DNA of 63,293 nt from Streptomyces sp. NRRL WC-3618 (lineage in GTDB: Bacteria; Actinomycetota; Actinomycetes; Streptomycetales; Streptomycetaceae): NCBI RefSeq assembly GCF_001280005.1, contig NZ_LGDW01000325.1, positions 1 to 63,293 of the forward strand, read 5' to 3'. Under the pieces are notes generated by a model. The model made no database searches. It saw only the letters and a list, made by a program, of their open reading frames with translations, and was not told where the DNA came from. Both the position numbers and the translations under genes were made by a program. Positions 54,245-62,231 of the stretch are shown here, one piece after another (within the stretch, counting starts at the first letter, position 1; the number at the start of each line of letters is the position of its first letter).

Positions 54245-55390
54245 ATGAGTCAAGGACCACGGTCCGGCCTGGCCGCGGTGAGCGCCGCGCTGCTGGCCAT
54301 GAGCAGGCACCTGGAGGTGCGCGACGTCCTCAAGACGATCGTCACCTCCGCCAGAGAGCTGCTCGACGCGCAGTACGCGGCGCTGGGGGTCCCCGACGAC
54401 CACGGCGGCTTCGCCCAGTTCGTGGTGGACGGCGTCAGCGACGCCCAGTGGAAGGCCATCGGCCCGCTCCCGCGCCAGCACGGCATCCTCGCCGCGATGC
54501 TGCACACGGCCCGTCCCGAGCGGCTGGCCGACGTCCGCAAGGACCCGCGCTTCGAGGGCTGGCCCTCCGCACACCCCGACATGTCCGACTTCCTGGGCCT
54601 GCCGATCCGGGACGGCGAGGAAGTGCTGGGCGCACTCTTCCTGGCCAACAAGAACTGCGTGAAGCCGGCCGGCGACTGCGGCTTCACGGAAGACGACGAG
54701 GACCTCCTCGCCATCCTGGCCCAGCACGCGGCGATCGCCCTGACCAACGCCCGCCTCTACGAACGCAGCCGCGAACTGACCATCGCCGAGGAACGCTCCC
54801 GTCTCGCCCACGAACTCCACGACGCGGTCAGCCAGAAACTGTTCTCCCTGCGCCTGACGGCCCAGGCCGCCGCCACCCTGGTGGACCGCGACCCCGCCCG
54901 CGCCAAGGGCGAGCTGCACCAGGTGGCGGCGCTCGCGGCGGAGGCGGCCGACGAACTGCGCGCGGCGGTCGTGGAGCTGCGCCCCACGGGCCTGGACGAG
55001 GACGGCCTGATCGCCACGCTCCGCTCCCACGTCCGGGTCCTCGACCGCGCGCACTCCGCGCGCGTGACCTTCGACAGCCGTGGAGTGCGCGCCCTGCCGG
55101 CGGCCCAGGAGGAGGCGCTGCTGCGGGTCGCCCAGGAAGCCCTGCACAACGCCCTGCGGCACTCCGGGGCGGCCCTGGTGGAGGTGACCCTGACGAAGCG
55201 CGGTCCGGGAGCCGCCCTGTGCGTCACCGACGACGGCAGGGGCTTCGACCCGACGGCGGTGCGCAGCGCCGGACGCCATCTCGGCCTGGTCTCCATGCGG
55301 GACCGGGCGAGTGGGGTCGGCGGCCGGCTGGACGTGGAATCGGCGCCCGGAAAGGGCACCACGATCGAGATGGAGGTCCCCGGTGGCTGA
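54245..55390 (+). CDS. GAF-domain sensor histidine kinase (HisKA_3 type)
   Basis: A 381-residue cytosolic sensor kinase. GAF domain about residues 20-175 (VRDVLKTIVTSARELLDAQY, then LGLPIRDGEEVLGALFLANK). Dimerisation/phosphoacceptor region EERSRLAHELHDAVSQKLFS with His192. HATPase: LLRVAQEALHNALRHSGAAL, DDGRGFDPTA and the G2 region GKGTTIEMEV. No membrane helices. ATG 54245 follows a TACCGT -10-like element (54233-54238) by only 7 nt, so translation may be leaderless. The response regulator overlaps its end by 8 nt. Confidence 0.93.
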   Translation: MSQGPRSGLAAVSAALLAMSRHLEVRDVLKTIVTSARELLDAQYAALGVPDDHGGFAQFVVDGVSDAQWKAIGPLPRQHGILAAMLHTARPERLADVRKDPRFEGWPSAHPDMSDFLGLPIRDGEEVLGALFLANKNCVKPAGDCGFTEDDEDLLAILAQHAAIALTNARLYERSRELTIAEERSRLAHELHDAVSQKLFSLRLTAQAAATLVDRDPARAKGELHQVAALAAEAADELRAAVVELRPTGLDEDGLIATLRSHVRVLDRAHSARVTFDSRGVRALPAAQEEALLRVAQEALHNALRHSGAALVEVTLTKRGPGAALCVTDDGRGFDPTAVRSAGRHLGLVSMRDRASGVGGRLDVESAPGKGTTIEMEVPGG

Positions 55391-56024
55391 CGCAATCAGG
55401 GTGCTGCTCGTCGACGACCACCAGGTGGTCCGTCGGGGCCTGCGTACGTTCCTCGAAGTGCAGGACGACATCGAGGTCGTGGGCGAGGCGTCGGACGGCG
55501 CCGAGGGAGTCGGCCGCGCACAGGAACTGAAACCCGACATCGTCCTCATGGACGTCAAGATGCCCGGCATGGACGGCGTCGAGGCCCTGCGCAAGCTCCG
55601 CGAACTGGACAACCCCGCGCGCGTGCTGATCGTCACGAGCTTCACCGAGCAGCGCACGGTGGTCCCGGCCCTGCGCGCGGGCGCCGCCGGTTACGTCTAC
55701 AAGGACATCGACCCGGACGCCCTCGCCGGTGCCATCCGCTCCGTCCACGCCGGACACATCCTGCTCCAGCCCGAGGTCGCCGACGCGCTGCTGGCCCAGG
55801 AGGAGACGCACTCGGGCCAGGGGAGGGGCGGCTCGCTCACCGAGCGGGAACGGGAGGTGCTGACTCTGATCGCGGACGGCCGGTCGAACCGGGAGATAGC
55901 CCGTGCCCTGGTGCTGTCCGAGAAGACGGTCAAGACGCATGTCTCGAACATCCTGATGAAACTCGACCTGGCGGACCGCACCCAGGCGGCCTTGTGGGCG
56001 GTTCGTCATGGTGTGGCCGGATGA
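55383..56024 (+). CDS. NarL/FixJ family response regulator
   Basis: A 213-residue two-domain regulator. Receiver domain: DDH at 11-13, phosphoacceptor Asp57 in VLMDVKMPGMDG, Thr in VTSF and Lys in VYKDIDPDA. LuxR-type HTH: LTEREREVLTLIADGRSNRE then IARALVLSEKTVKTHVSNIL. GTG 55383 is preceded by GGAGG and overlaps the kinase gene by 8 nt. With the upstream GAF kinase it forms a two-component system; location beside chpE is conserved in S. coelicolor from memory (SCO1801-1802 near SCO1800). Confidence 0.95.
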   Translation: MADAIRVLLVDDHQVVRRGLRTFLEVQDDIEVVGEASDGAEGVGRAQELKPDIVLMDVKMPGMDGVEALRKLRELDNPARVLIVTSFTEQRTVVPALRAGAAGYVYKDIDPDALAGAIRSVHAGHILLQPEVADALLAQEETHSGQGRGGSLTEREREVLTLIADGRSNREIARALVLSEKTVKTHVSNILMKLDLADRTQAALWAVRHGVAG

Positions 56025-56171
56025 CGGACAACTCGGAACGTTCCCTTCCGGGCTGAGATTCATACCGTCGTGGGAATGTCCCCCGGATGGCGCATCCTTC
56101 GTGGATCTCCGGCGTTCTTCAGTGCGTGCTGCGGCGACCTGCCGCGGTGAACGCAATGGGAGGGCTCAGAC

Positions 56172-56417
56172 ATGAAGAACCTGAAGAAGGCCGCTGCTGT
56201 GACGATGGTGGCGGGCAGCCTGGTCGCCGCCGGCGCCGGTTTCGCCTCCGCCACGGAGGGCGCCCACGCGAACGGCCAGGCGGTCGGCTCGCCGGGCGTC
56301 GCCTCGGGCAACCTCATCCAGGCGCCGGTGCACATCCCGGTGAACGTGGTGGGCAACAGCGTCAACGTCATCGGCGCGCTGAACCCCGCCTTCGGCAACC
56401 TCGGCCTCAACCACTGA
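56172..56417 (+). CDS. chpE: Short chaplin ChpE
   Basis: An 81-residue secreted hydrophobic surface protein. The signal peptide KKAAAVTMVAGSLVAAGAGF ends near FASAT (about residue 28). One chaplin domain follows: GQAVGSPGVASGNLIQAPVH then VPVNVVGNSVNVIGALNPAF, ending FGNLGLNH. It lacks the two Cys found in other short chaplins, as in S. coelicolor ChpE, so the gene symbol is fairly secure. Chaplins assemble as amyloid-like fibrils on aerial hyphae and lower surface tension. GGGAGGG lies 8 nt before the ATG. BldN control is known for other chaplins; I could not identify a BldN promoter here. Confidence 0.95.
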   Translation: MKNLKKAAAVTMVAGSLVAAGAGFASATEGAHANGQAVGSPGVASGNLIQAPVHIPVNVVGNSVNVIGALNPAFGNLGLNH

Positions 56418-56440
56418 GGCACCACGACACCGAGGCACCG

Positions 56441-56490
56441 AGTCCCTGACCTCCGGCCTCCTGGGTACGCCCGGAGGCCGGTCGGGGACT
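56441..56490 (+). terminator. Terminator of chpE
   Basis: Nested hairpin: outer AGTCCC/GGGACT, inner perfect 9-bp arms at 56453-56461 and 56473-56481 with an 11-nt loop. Confidence 0.65.
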
Positions 56491-56517
56491 TTGGCCTCCA
56501 CCGCCGGCAGGCACCTT

Positions 56518-56590
56518 CCAGCCCGTCCGGCGTTTGAGGACAAGGCCCGTTCAGGGCCGTAGGGGGGCCTGGGGGCACAGCCCCCAGAGA
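56518..56590. repeat. Streptomyces dispersed intergenic repeat (CAGCCCGTCCGGCGTTTGAG type)
   Basis: This stretch begins CCCGTCCGGCGTTTGAGGAC and contains GGCCC-GTTCA-GGGCC and a perfect 8-bp hairpin CTGGGGGC-ACA-GCCCCCAG (56569-56587). I recognise it as a repeat scattered through intergenic regions of many Streptomyces chromosomes. Function unknown, possibly a shared terminator or a small mobile repeat. Confidence 0.6.
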
Positions 56591-56627
56591 ACGCCCACCC
56601 CAACCGACCCGCACCGCACAACGAACC

Positions 56628-57410
56628 TCACCGCACCCCCCGCTCCTCCACAACGGAGTTGTACGCCGCGACCTGCGCCCGCCGAGCCGTCCGCTCCACC
56701 GGCCGCAACGCCTCCGCGCGCGCCGCGATCTCCGACGCGCTCACCGCCCCGCCGTGCCCGTTCTCGGACGCCACCGACACCAGCAGCCCCACCCGCTGCG
56801 CCAGCTCCAGCACCCGTACCGCCCGAGGCGGATACCCCGGCGCCAACACCTCGCGCCCTTGCTCCGCCCGCGCCCGGTACGCGTCGATCGCCGCCTCCGC
56901 GACCGGCCCCGACCCGGCGACGTCCAGCCGGGACAACAGCACCGTCGCGTCCCGCAACGCCTCCGCGAGCTCCCGTTCGGCCTCCCCGAGGGACGGCACA
57001 TCGGCGGGCGGCGCCTCCCGCACCGGCAGACAGTGCCAGAGAACCTCGACGTGTACGTCCCCGGCCGGCCCGGCCTCGTACACCTCCGGCACCAGCCCCA
57101 GCGCGGCGCCCTCGCAGATCACCGCCTCCTCCGCCTCCAGCGCCCGCGCGTTGAACTCGGGGGGCCCGCTCAGCCCGAGCGGATGCCCGGGAGCGGGCAA
57201 GGCGATCCGCAGCCCGGACGCACCGAGCGCCCGCAACCGCCCCAGCGCGAGCGTGAGACCGACGGGCGCCGACTCCCCGGGCAGCCCCTCGACCCGGTGC
57301 ACCGCGTCCTCCCCGACGATGGCCACTACCGCGTCGTCCGGCGAAACAAGTCCGACCAACAGGGCATTTCCCCATGCGGCCAGTCGTCCTGAGCGTGGTT
57401 CCGAAAGCAT
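56628..57410 (-). CDS. Conserved hypothetical protein
   Basis: A 260-residue protein I do not assign to a named family. The N-terminal half is alpha/beta (LAAWGNALLVGLVSPDDAVV, then LRALGASGLRIALPAPGHPL). A central region has VHVEVLWHCLPVREAPPADV and the C-terminal half is Ala/Arg-rich and helical (AERELAEALRDATVLLSRLD). Start ATG 57410 is divergent from the ABC ATPase gene. No signal or membrane helix. Orthologues appear syntenic in streptomycetes from memory. Confidence 0.75.
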   Translation of the reverse strand: MLSEPRSGRLAAWGNALLVGLVSPDDAVVAIVGEDAVHRVEGLPGESAPVGLTLALGRLRALGASGLRIALPAPGHPLGLSGPPEFNARALEAEEAVICEGAALGLVPEVYEAGPAGDVHVEVLWHCLPVREAPPADVPSLGEAERELAEALRDATVLLSRLDVAGSGPVAEAAIDAYRARAEQGREVLAPGYPPRAVRVLELAQRVGLLVSVASENGHGGAVSASEIAARAEALRPVERTARRAQVAAYNSVVEERGVR

Positions 57411-57539
57411 GCCCCCACCCTAAGGACCGACCGAGGGGAGGGACCGGCCGACCGGTGGCGTAGATTTCGTGGGGGGTTGCGCCCACCGGCGCACACGAAC
57501 GTGAGACTGGCCGACACTGCAAGGGGAGACAACCCGCTC

Positions 57540-58331
57540 ATGAGCGATGTTCTGGAGCTGGAGGACGTATCCGTGGTCCGCGAGGGCCGGGCTCTGGTGG
57601 ACCAGGTCTCCTGGTCGGTCAAGGAGGGCGAGCGCTGGGTCATCCTCGGCCCGAACGGCGCCGGGAAGACCACCCTCCTGAACCTCGCTTCCAGCTACCT
57701 CTTCCCCAGCCAGGGCACCGCCAGCATCCTCGGCGAGACCCTCGGCAAGGTGGACGTCTTCGACCTGCGCCCGCGCATCGGCATGGCGGGCATCGCCATG
57801 GCGGACAAGCTGCCCAAGCGCCAGACCGTGCTGCAGACGGTGCTGACCGCCGCGTACGGCATGACGGCCGGCTGGCAGGAGGAGTACGAGGAGATCGACG
57901 AACAGCGCGCCCGCGCCTTCCTCGACCGCCTCGGCATGAGTGAGTACGTGGACCGCAAGTTCGGCACCCTTTCCGAGGGCGAGCGCAAGCGCACCCTCAT
58001 CGCCCGCGCCCTGATGACCGACCCCGAGCTGCTGCTCCTCGACGAGCCCGCCGCCGGCCTCGACCTCGGCGGCCGCGAGGACCTCGTACGCCGTCTCGGC
58101 CGTCTCGCCCGCGACCCGATCGCACCCTCCATGATCATGGTCACGCACCATGTCGAGGAGATCGCCCCGGGCTTCACCCACGTTCTGATGATCCGTCAGG
58201 GCAAGGTACTCGCGGCCGGTCCCCTGGAACTCGAACTCACCTCCCGCAACCTGTCGATGTGCTTCGGCCTCCCCCTCGTCGTCGAGCAGGTCGGCGAACG
58301 GTGGACCGCGCAGGGCCTGTCGCTGTCCTGA
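57540..58331 (+). CDS. ABC transporter ATP-binding protein without an adjacent permease
   Basis: A 263-residue ABC ATPase. Walker A LGPNGAGKTTLL near residue 39, Q-loop region, signature LSEGERKRTLIARAL, Walker B LLLLDEPAAGLDLGG and H-loop THHVEEI. The LSEGE signature (instead of LSGGQ) and the C-terminal domain resemble ModF/YlmA-type ATPases involved in metal or oxyanion uptake or in non-transport roles. There is no permease or binding-protein gene beside it. ATG 57540 is 130 nt from the divergent hypothetical gene. The NfeD-SPFH pair follows. Confidence 0.9.
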   Translation: MSDVLELEDVSVVREGRALVDQVSWSVKEGERWVILGPNGAGKTTLLNLASSYLFPSQGTASILGETLGKVDVFDLRPRIGMAGIAMADKLPKRQTVLQTVLTAAYGMTAGWQEEYEEIDEQRARAFLDRLGMSEYVDRKFGTLSEGERKRTLIARALMTDPELLLLDEPAAGLDLGGREDLVRRLGRLARDPIAPSMIMVTHHVEEIAPGFTHVLMIRQGKVLAAGPLELELTSRNLSMCFGLPLVVEQVGERWTAQGLSLS

Positions 58332-58436
58332 CGGCCTGAGGGCACACGAACCACCTTGTGGAACAACTGGAAGAACCCTGTGCCAAGTTGATCGGCGCCC
58401 TGTCGGTGACCAGGCCCGCGGACCTACCATGACGAT

Positions 58437-58868
58437 GTGAACGACATCGACGCATGGGTGTGGTGGCTCGTCGGCGCGGTGGCGCTGGGTATCCCGCTCG
58501 TCGTGACCGCGATGCCGGAACTCGGCATGCTCGCGGTGGGCGCGCTGGCCGCCGCCGGTGCGGCGGGACTTGGCGGCGGAGTCGTCGTCCAGGTGCTCGT
58601 GTTCGCCGTCGTGTCGACCGCGCTCATCGCCGTCGTACGGCCCATCGCGACCCGGCAACGTGCCGACCGGCCCCGACTCCTCTCCGGAATCGACGCGTTG
58701 AAGGGCAAACGGGCCGTCGTCCTGGAACGCGTCGACGGTGCCGGTGGCCGCATCAAGCTTGCCGGAGAGGTCTGGTCCGCCCGCTCCCTGGACACCCAAC
58801 TCGCCTACGACGTAGGCCAGGAGGTGGACGTGGTCGAGATCGAGGGGGCCACGGCGATCGTCATGTGA
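58437..58868 (+). CDS. NfeD family membrane protein
   Basis: A 143-residue short NfeD protein. Membrane helices around WVWWLVGAVALGIPLVVTAM, GMLAVGALAAAGAAGLGGGV and VVQVLVFAVVSTALIAVVRP precede a cytoplasmic OB-fold (KGKRAVVLERVDGAGGRIKL then GQEVDVVEIEGATAIV). NfeD proteins are partners of SPFH/stomatin proteins, and one is encoded next. GTG 58437 sits 7 nt after a TACCAT -10-like element (58424-58429), so it may be leaderless. Confidence 0.9.
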   Translation: MNDIDAWVWWLVGAVALGIPLVVTAMPELGMLAVGALAAAGAAGLGGGVVVQVLVFAVVSTALIAVVRPIATRQRADRPRLLSGIDALKGKRAVVLERVDGAGGRIKLAGEVWSARSLDTQLAYDVGQEVDVVEIEGATAIVM

Positions 58869-58930
58869 CCTCGCGCGACGTAACTGGACGGAACGTCGAC
58901 GGGGCGGCCGACGGTCTGTCAGACTCGACC

Positions 58931-58962
58931 AGCAAGATCTTCAACAAGCAAGATCTTCAACA
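58931..58962 (+). repeat. Two tandem copies of a 16-nt repeat
   Basis: AGCAAGATCTTCAACA occurs twice without gap (58931-58946 and 58947-58962), between NfeD and SPFH genes and 53 nt before the SPFH start. It is AT-rich for this genome. It may bind a regulator in direct-repeat fashion or arise from a recent slippage duplication. Confidence 0.6.
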
Positions 58963-59015
58963 GGCATACGATCTTTCCGTAAGCGCCAAGGCGGAGAAGG
59001 GTACGGGGAGCCACG

Positions 59016-59969
59016 ATGGAACCCATCATCATCGTCCTGATCATTCTGGTGGTGTTGGTCTTCATCGCCCTGATCAAGACCATCCAGGTCATTCCACAGG
59101 CGAGTGCCGCCATCGTGGAGCGGTTCGGCCGCTACACGCGGACACTCAACGCGGGCCTGAACATCGTCGTTCCGTTCATCGACACCATCCGCAACCGCAT
59201 CGACCTCCGCGAGCAGGTCGTGCCGTTCCCGCCGCAGCCGGTGATCACGCAGGACAACCTGGTCGTCAACATCGACACCGTCATCTACTACCAGGTGACG
59301 GACGCGCGGGCGGCGACGTACGAGGTCGCCAGCTACATCCAGGCCATCGAGCAGCTCACCGTCACCACGCTCCGCAACATCATCGGTGGCATGGACCTGG
59401 AGCGGACCCTGACCTCCCGTGAGGAGATCAACGCGGCCCTGCGCGGAGTCCTCGACGAGGCCACCGGCAAGTGGGGCATCCGCGTCAACCGCGTCGAGCT
59501 GAAGGCGATCGAGCCGCCGACCTCCATCCAGGACTCGATGGAGAAGCAGATGCGCGCCGACCGCGACAAGCGCGCCGCGATCCTCACCGCCGAAGGTATC
59601 CGTCAGTCCCAGATCCTCACGGCGGAAGGTGAGAAGCAGTCCGCGATCCTGCGCGCCGAAGGTGAGGCCAAGGCCGCCGCCCTGCGCGCCGAGGGCGAGG
59701 CCCAGGCCGTCCGTACGGTCTTCGAGGCCATCCACGCCGGCGACCCGGACCAGAAGCTCCTCTCCTACCAGTACCTCCAGATGCTCCCGAAGATCGCTCA
59801 GGGCGACGCGAACAAGCTCTGGATCGTCCCCAGCGAGATCGGCGACGCGCTCAAGGGCCTGTCCGGGGCCATGGGCAGCTTCGGCAACCTGGGCGGCGGC
59901 GGTTCGGGCGACGGAGGCAACGCGGGCGGCGGCTCGGAGCGCCGAGAAAAGCCGTCAATCACAGACTGA
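59016..59969 (+). CDS. SPFH/stomatin/prohibitin family membrane protein (QmcA-like)
   Basis: A 317-residue protein with an N-terminal helix MEPIIIVLIILVVLVFIALI, the SPFH domain (VIPQASAAIVERFGRYTRTL, then RIDLREQVVPFPPQPVITQD and VDTVIYYQVTDARAATYEVA) and a coiled coil with repeated EGIRQSQILTAEGEKQSAIL-type heptads. A Gly-rich tail follows. It should form ring oligomers in membrane microdomains with NfeD, helping quality control or membrane fluidity. The ATG has GGGGAG upstream. Confidence 0.94.
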   Translation: MEPIIIVLIILVVLVFIALIKTIQVIPQASAAIVERFGRYTRTLNAGLNIVVPFIDTIRNRIDLREQVVPFPPQPVITQDNLVVNIDTVIYYQVTDARAATYEVASYIQAIEQLTVTTLRNIIGGMDLERTLTSREEINAALRGVLDEATGKWGIRVNRVELKAIEPPTSIQDSMEKQMRADRDKRAAILTAEGIRQSQILTAEGEKQSAILRAEGEAKAAALRAEGEAQAVRTVFEAIHAGDPDQKLLSYQYLQMLPKIAQGDANKLWIVPSEIGDALKGLSGAMGSFGNLGGGGSGDGGNAGGGSERREKPSITD

Positions 59970-59995
59970 CGGCTTCGTGAAACGTGGGCGGGATC

Positions 59996-60050
59996 CCGCG
60001 CCCCTTGAAGGGGCGCGGGGAACTGCGCGACAAGCCACGAGCAACCCGCA
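59996..60050. repeat. Streptomyces dispersed intergenic repeat with 10-bp hairpin
   Basis: CCCGCGCCCC-TTGAA-GGGGCGCGGG (59996-60020) followed by GAACTGCGCGACAAGCCACG is, from memory, one of the commonest intergenic repeats of Streptomyces. Here it also lies between convergent SPFH and HNH genes and may terminate both. Confidence 0.65.
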
Positions 60051-60059
60051 GCTGACGAA

Positions 60060-60566
60060 CTACGCCGCCGGCTGCGCCAACCACTCCGGCAGCGCCTCCA
60101 ACTCGCTCTTCCCCAAAGACAGAAGCATCGCGTCCGCGGGCGACGGCTCGAACGGCAGCCGCAGCAGCGGCATCCCCGCCTGCTCCGGAGTCCGCGCCGC
60201 CTTGCGGTGGTTGTCCTCCGCGCACGAAGCGACGGTGTTGAGCCAGGAGTCCTGCCCGCCCTGCGCCCGCGGCACCACGTGGTCCACGGTCGTCGCCCGC
60301 CGACCGCAGTACGCGCACTTGTGCCGGTCCCGGACCAGCACACCACGCCTCGACCACGGTGCTTGTCTTCGGAACGGCACCCGGACATAGCGGCAGAGCC
60401 TGATCACACGCGGCGCGGGTATGTCGACAGCGGCTCCGCGCATACGGATCTCGGGGTGGGCCTGCTCGACAACAGCCTTGTCCTGCAGCACCAGAACGAC
60501 GGCCCGGTTCAACGTCACCGTCGACAGCGGCTCGAAGCTCGCGTTCAGTACCAGCGTGTCCCGCAT
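60060..60566 (-). CDS. HNH endonuclease family protein
   Basis: A 168-residue HNH protein. The beta-beta-alpha-metal motif reads HKCAYCGRRATTVDHVVPRA with GQDSWLNTVASCAEDNHRKA, giving CxxC ... H ... N ... CxxxN-H features of the HNH family. The N-terminal RDTLVLNASFEPLSTVTLNR is typical of the stand-alone actinobacterial type found in most species, function unknown. ATG 60566 with GAGGAGG 8 nt upstream is preferred over the GTG three codons earlier. Confidence 0.9.
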   Translation of the reverse strand: MRDTLVLNASFEPLSTVTLNRAVVLVLQDKAVVEQAHPEIRMRGAAVDIPAPRVIRLCRYVRVPFRRQAPWSRRGVLVRDRHKCAYCGRRATTVDHVVPRAQGGQDSWLNTVASCAEDNHRKAARTPEQAGMPLLRLPFEPSPADAMLLSLGKSELEALPEWLAQPAA

Positions 60567-60657
60567 CCAGCCCACCTCCTCTGCTCACCGGCCCACCCCG
60601 TGGCGGGCTTGGATCAACTCTGGCCGGGCACGCCGAGATGGACAACGCAATAAAAAT

Positions 60658-60693
60658 GCCCGCCTCTGATCACTTCCATGACCTGAGGCGGGC
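60658..60693 (-). terminator. Rho-independent terminator downstream of the PEBP gene
   Basis: 9-bp perfect arms (60658-60666 and 60685-60693). Read on the minus strand the stem is followed by ATTTTTATTG, a real U-tract. Confidence 0.75.
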
Positions 60694-60709
60694 AAACGTT
60701 CAATGAACG

Positions 60710-61249
60710 TCAGTCTTCGGCGGGAACCTCGTACTCAGCGACGATTTGGGCACGCGCGATCGCGTGGAACCGCAGGTTGAAACCGACGACCGCGGGCGAC
60801 GCGTCCGCGTCCGGACCCAACTTCTCCTGATCCACGGCATACACCGTGAACACATACCGGTGCGGCCCGTCCCCGGGCGGCGGAGCCGCACCGCCGAAGT
60901 CCCGCGTGCCGTAGTCGTTGCGCACCTGCACGACGCCCTCGGGCAGCCCCTCGAACTTGCCGTTGCCGGCACCCGCCGGCAACTCGGTCACCGAGGCCGG
61001 GATGTCGAACGCGACCCAGTGCCAGAACCCGCTGCCCGTAGGCGCGTCGGGGTCGTAGCAGGTCACGGCGAAACTCCGGGTCTCCGCCGGGAACCCCTCC
61101 CACCGCAGGTGCGGGGAGGTGTTGCCGGACGCGTAGACCTGAGCGTCCTTGAGGGTCGTACCCGCCTCGACATCCTCACTCGTGACCGTGAACGACGGCA
61201 CGGGCGGATGGAAGTCGTGCGGCAGTGGCGGCCTCTTGAGGTCGGTCAC
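60710..61249 (-). CDS. YbhB/YbcL family Raf kinase inhibitor-like (PEBP) protein
   Basis: A 179-residue phosphatidylethanolamine-binding-protein-fold member. Motifs: [13 protein letters not shown], then [20 protein letters not shown] (the DPDAP and WHW ligand-site segments), [20 protein letters not shown] and [11 protein letters not shown]. No signal peptide. GTG 61249 follows AGGAGG. The biochemical role of bacterial PEBP proteins is unknown. It is 53 nt downstream of the Spo0M-like gene on the same strand and ends at a U-tract terminator. Confidence 0.93.
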   Translation of the reverse strand: MTDLKRPPLPHDFHPPVPSFTVTSEDVEAGTTLKDAQVYASGNTSPHLRWEGFPAETRSFAVTCYDPDAPTGSGFWHWVAFDIPASVTELPAGAGNGKFEGLPEGVVQVRNDYGTRDFGGAAPPPGDGPHRYVFTVYAVDQEKLGPDADASPAVVGFNLRFHAIARAQIVAEYEVPAED

Positions 61250-61302
61250 CTGGATACCTCCTGGTGGGATCGATGGTCAGCGAAGGGAACGCTCGACGGC
61301 TA

Positions 61303-62085
61303 CTAGAACCAGCTGCGCTTGCTGCCGACCTCGGCCAGCCACTGGTTCAGGTACGCCGCCCAGTCCGTGCCCTGGTAGTCGTGCAGCCCCACCTGGAACG
61401 AGCGGAAGGTGTCACTGCCCTCGCTGAACAGCCCCGGCTTCTTGTCCATCTCCAGCACGACGTCCATCGCGTGCTCGTCGGCGACGAAGGTCAACTCGAC
61501 CTGGTTCAGGCCCCGGTACTGCGACGGCGGGAAGAACTCGACCTCCTGGTAGAAAGGAAGCTTCTGCCGCGTACCGCGAATGTGGCCACGCTCGAGGTCC
61601 GCGCTCTTGAACCGGAAGCCCAACTGGATGAAGGCGTCCAGGATCGCCTTCTGCGCGGGCAACGGGTGCACGTTGATGGGGTCCAGGTCACCGGAGTCGA
61701 CGGCGCGCGCGATCGCCAGCTCGGTGGTCACGCCGATGTGCATGCCGCGCAGCGGCTGACCGTCGATCGTCGTGACCGGTGTCTCCCAGGGGATCTCCAG
61801 CCCGAACGGCACGACGTGCACGGCACCGGCCTGAACCTCGAAGGCTCCGCCCAGCCGCAGCTTCGTGAACTCGATGTCCTGCTTGTACTCCTGGTCACCG
61901 CCCTCGACCTCGACCTTGGCCTGCAGGCCGACGGACAGCCCCTCGATCTGCTGGTTGACGGAACCGCCCTGGATCCGCACCTCACCCTGGACCACGCCGC
62001 CCGGAACGACGTTGACCTCTGTCAACACCGTCTCGACCGAGGCCCCGCCGGCACCCAGGCTCGCGAGCAGCTTCTTGAACGCCAT
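61303..62085 (-). CDS. Sporulation protein Spo0M-like
   Basis: A 260-residue Spo0M/arrestin-fold protein. FKKLLASLGAGGASVETVLT begins the family, with VVPGGVVQGEVRIQGGSVNQ and KYKQDIEF-type EYKQDIEFTKLRL in the N-terminal beta-sandwich. The C-terminal sandwich contains QLGFRFKSADLERGHIRGTR and LPFYQEVEFFPPSQYRGLNQ. In Bacillus Spo0M contributes to sporulation control. ATG 62085 has a GAAGGAGAG ribosome binding site. The PEBP gene follows and may be co-transcribed. Confidence 0.92.
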   Translation of the reverse strand: MAFKKLLASLGAGGASVETVLTEVNVVPGGVVQGEVRIQGGSVNQQIEGLSVGLQAKVEVEGGDQEYKQDIEFTKLRLGGAFEVQAGAVHVVPFGLEIPWETPVTTIDGQPLRGMHIGVTTELAIARAVDSGDLDPINVHPLPAQKAILDAFIQLGFRFKSADLERGHIRGTRQKLPFYQEVEFFPPSQYRGLNQVELTFVADEHAMDVVLEMDKKPGLFSEGSDTFRSFQVGLHDYQGTDWAAYLNQWLAEVGSKRSWF

Positions 62086-62231
62086 GTCTCTCCTTCTCCA
62101 GCGATCCTTAGCGATCCCTTGATCCTTGAAAACGCGATCCGACCGTGGCCGGTTCCGTCCTCACCCTGGCAAGGCGGACGCTTCCTGGCCACCCCGTTCA
62201 CCGGGACACGCCTGCACTACGCTCGGACGGC

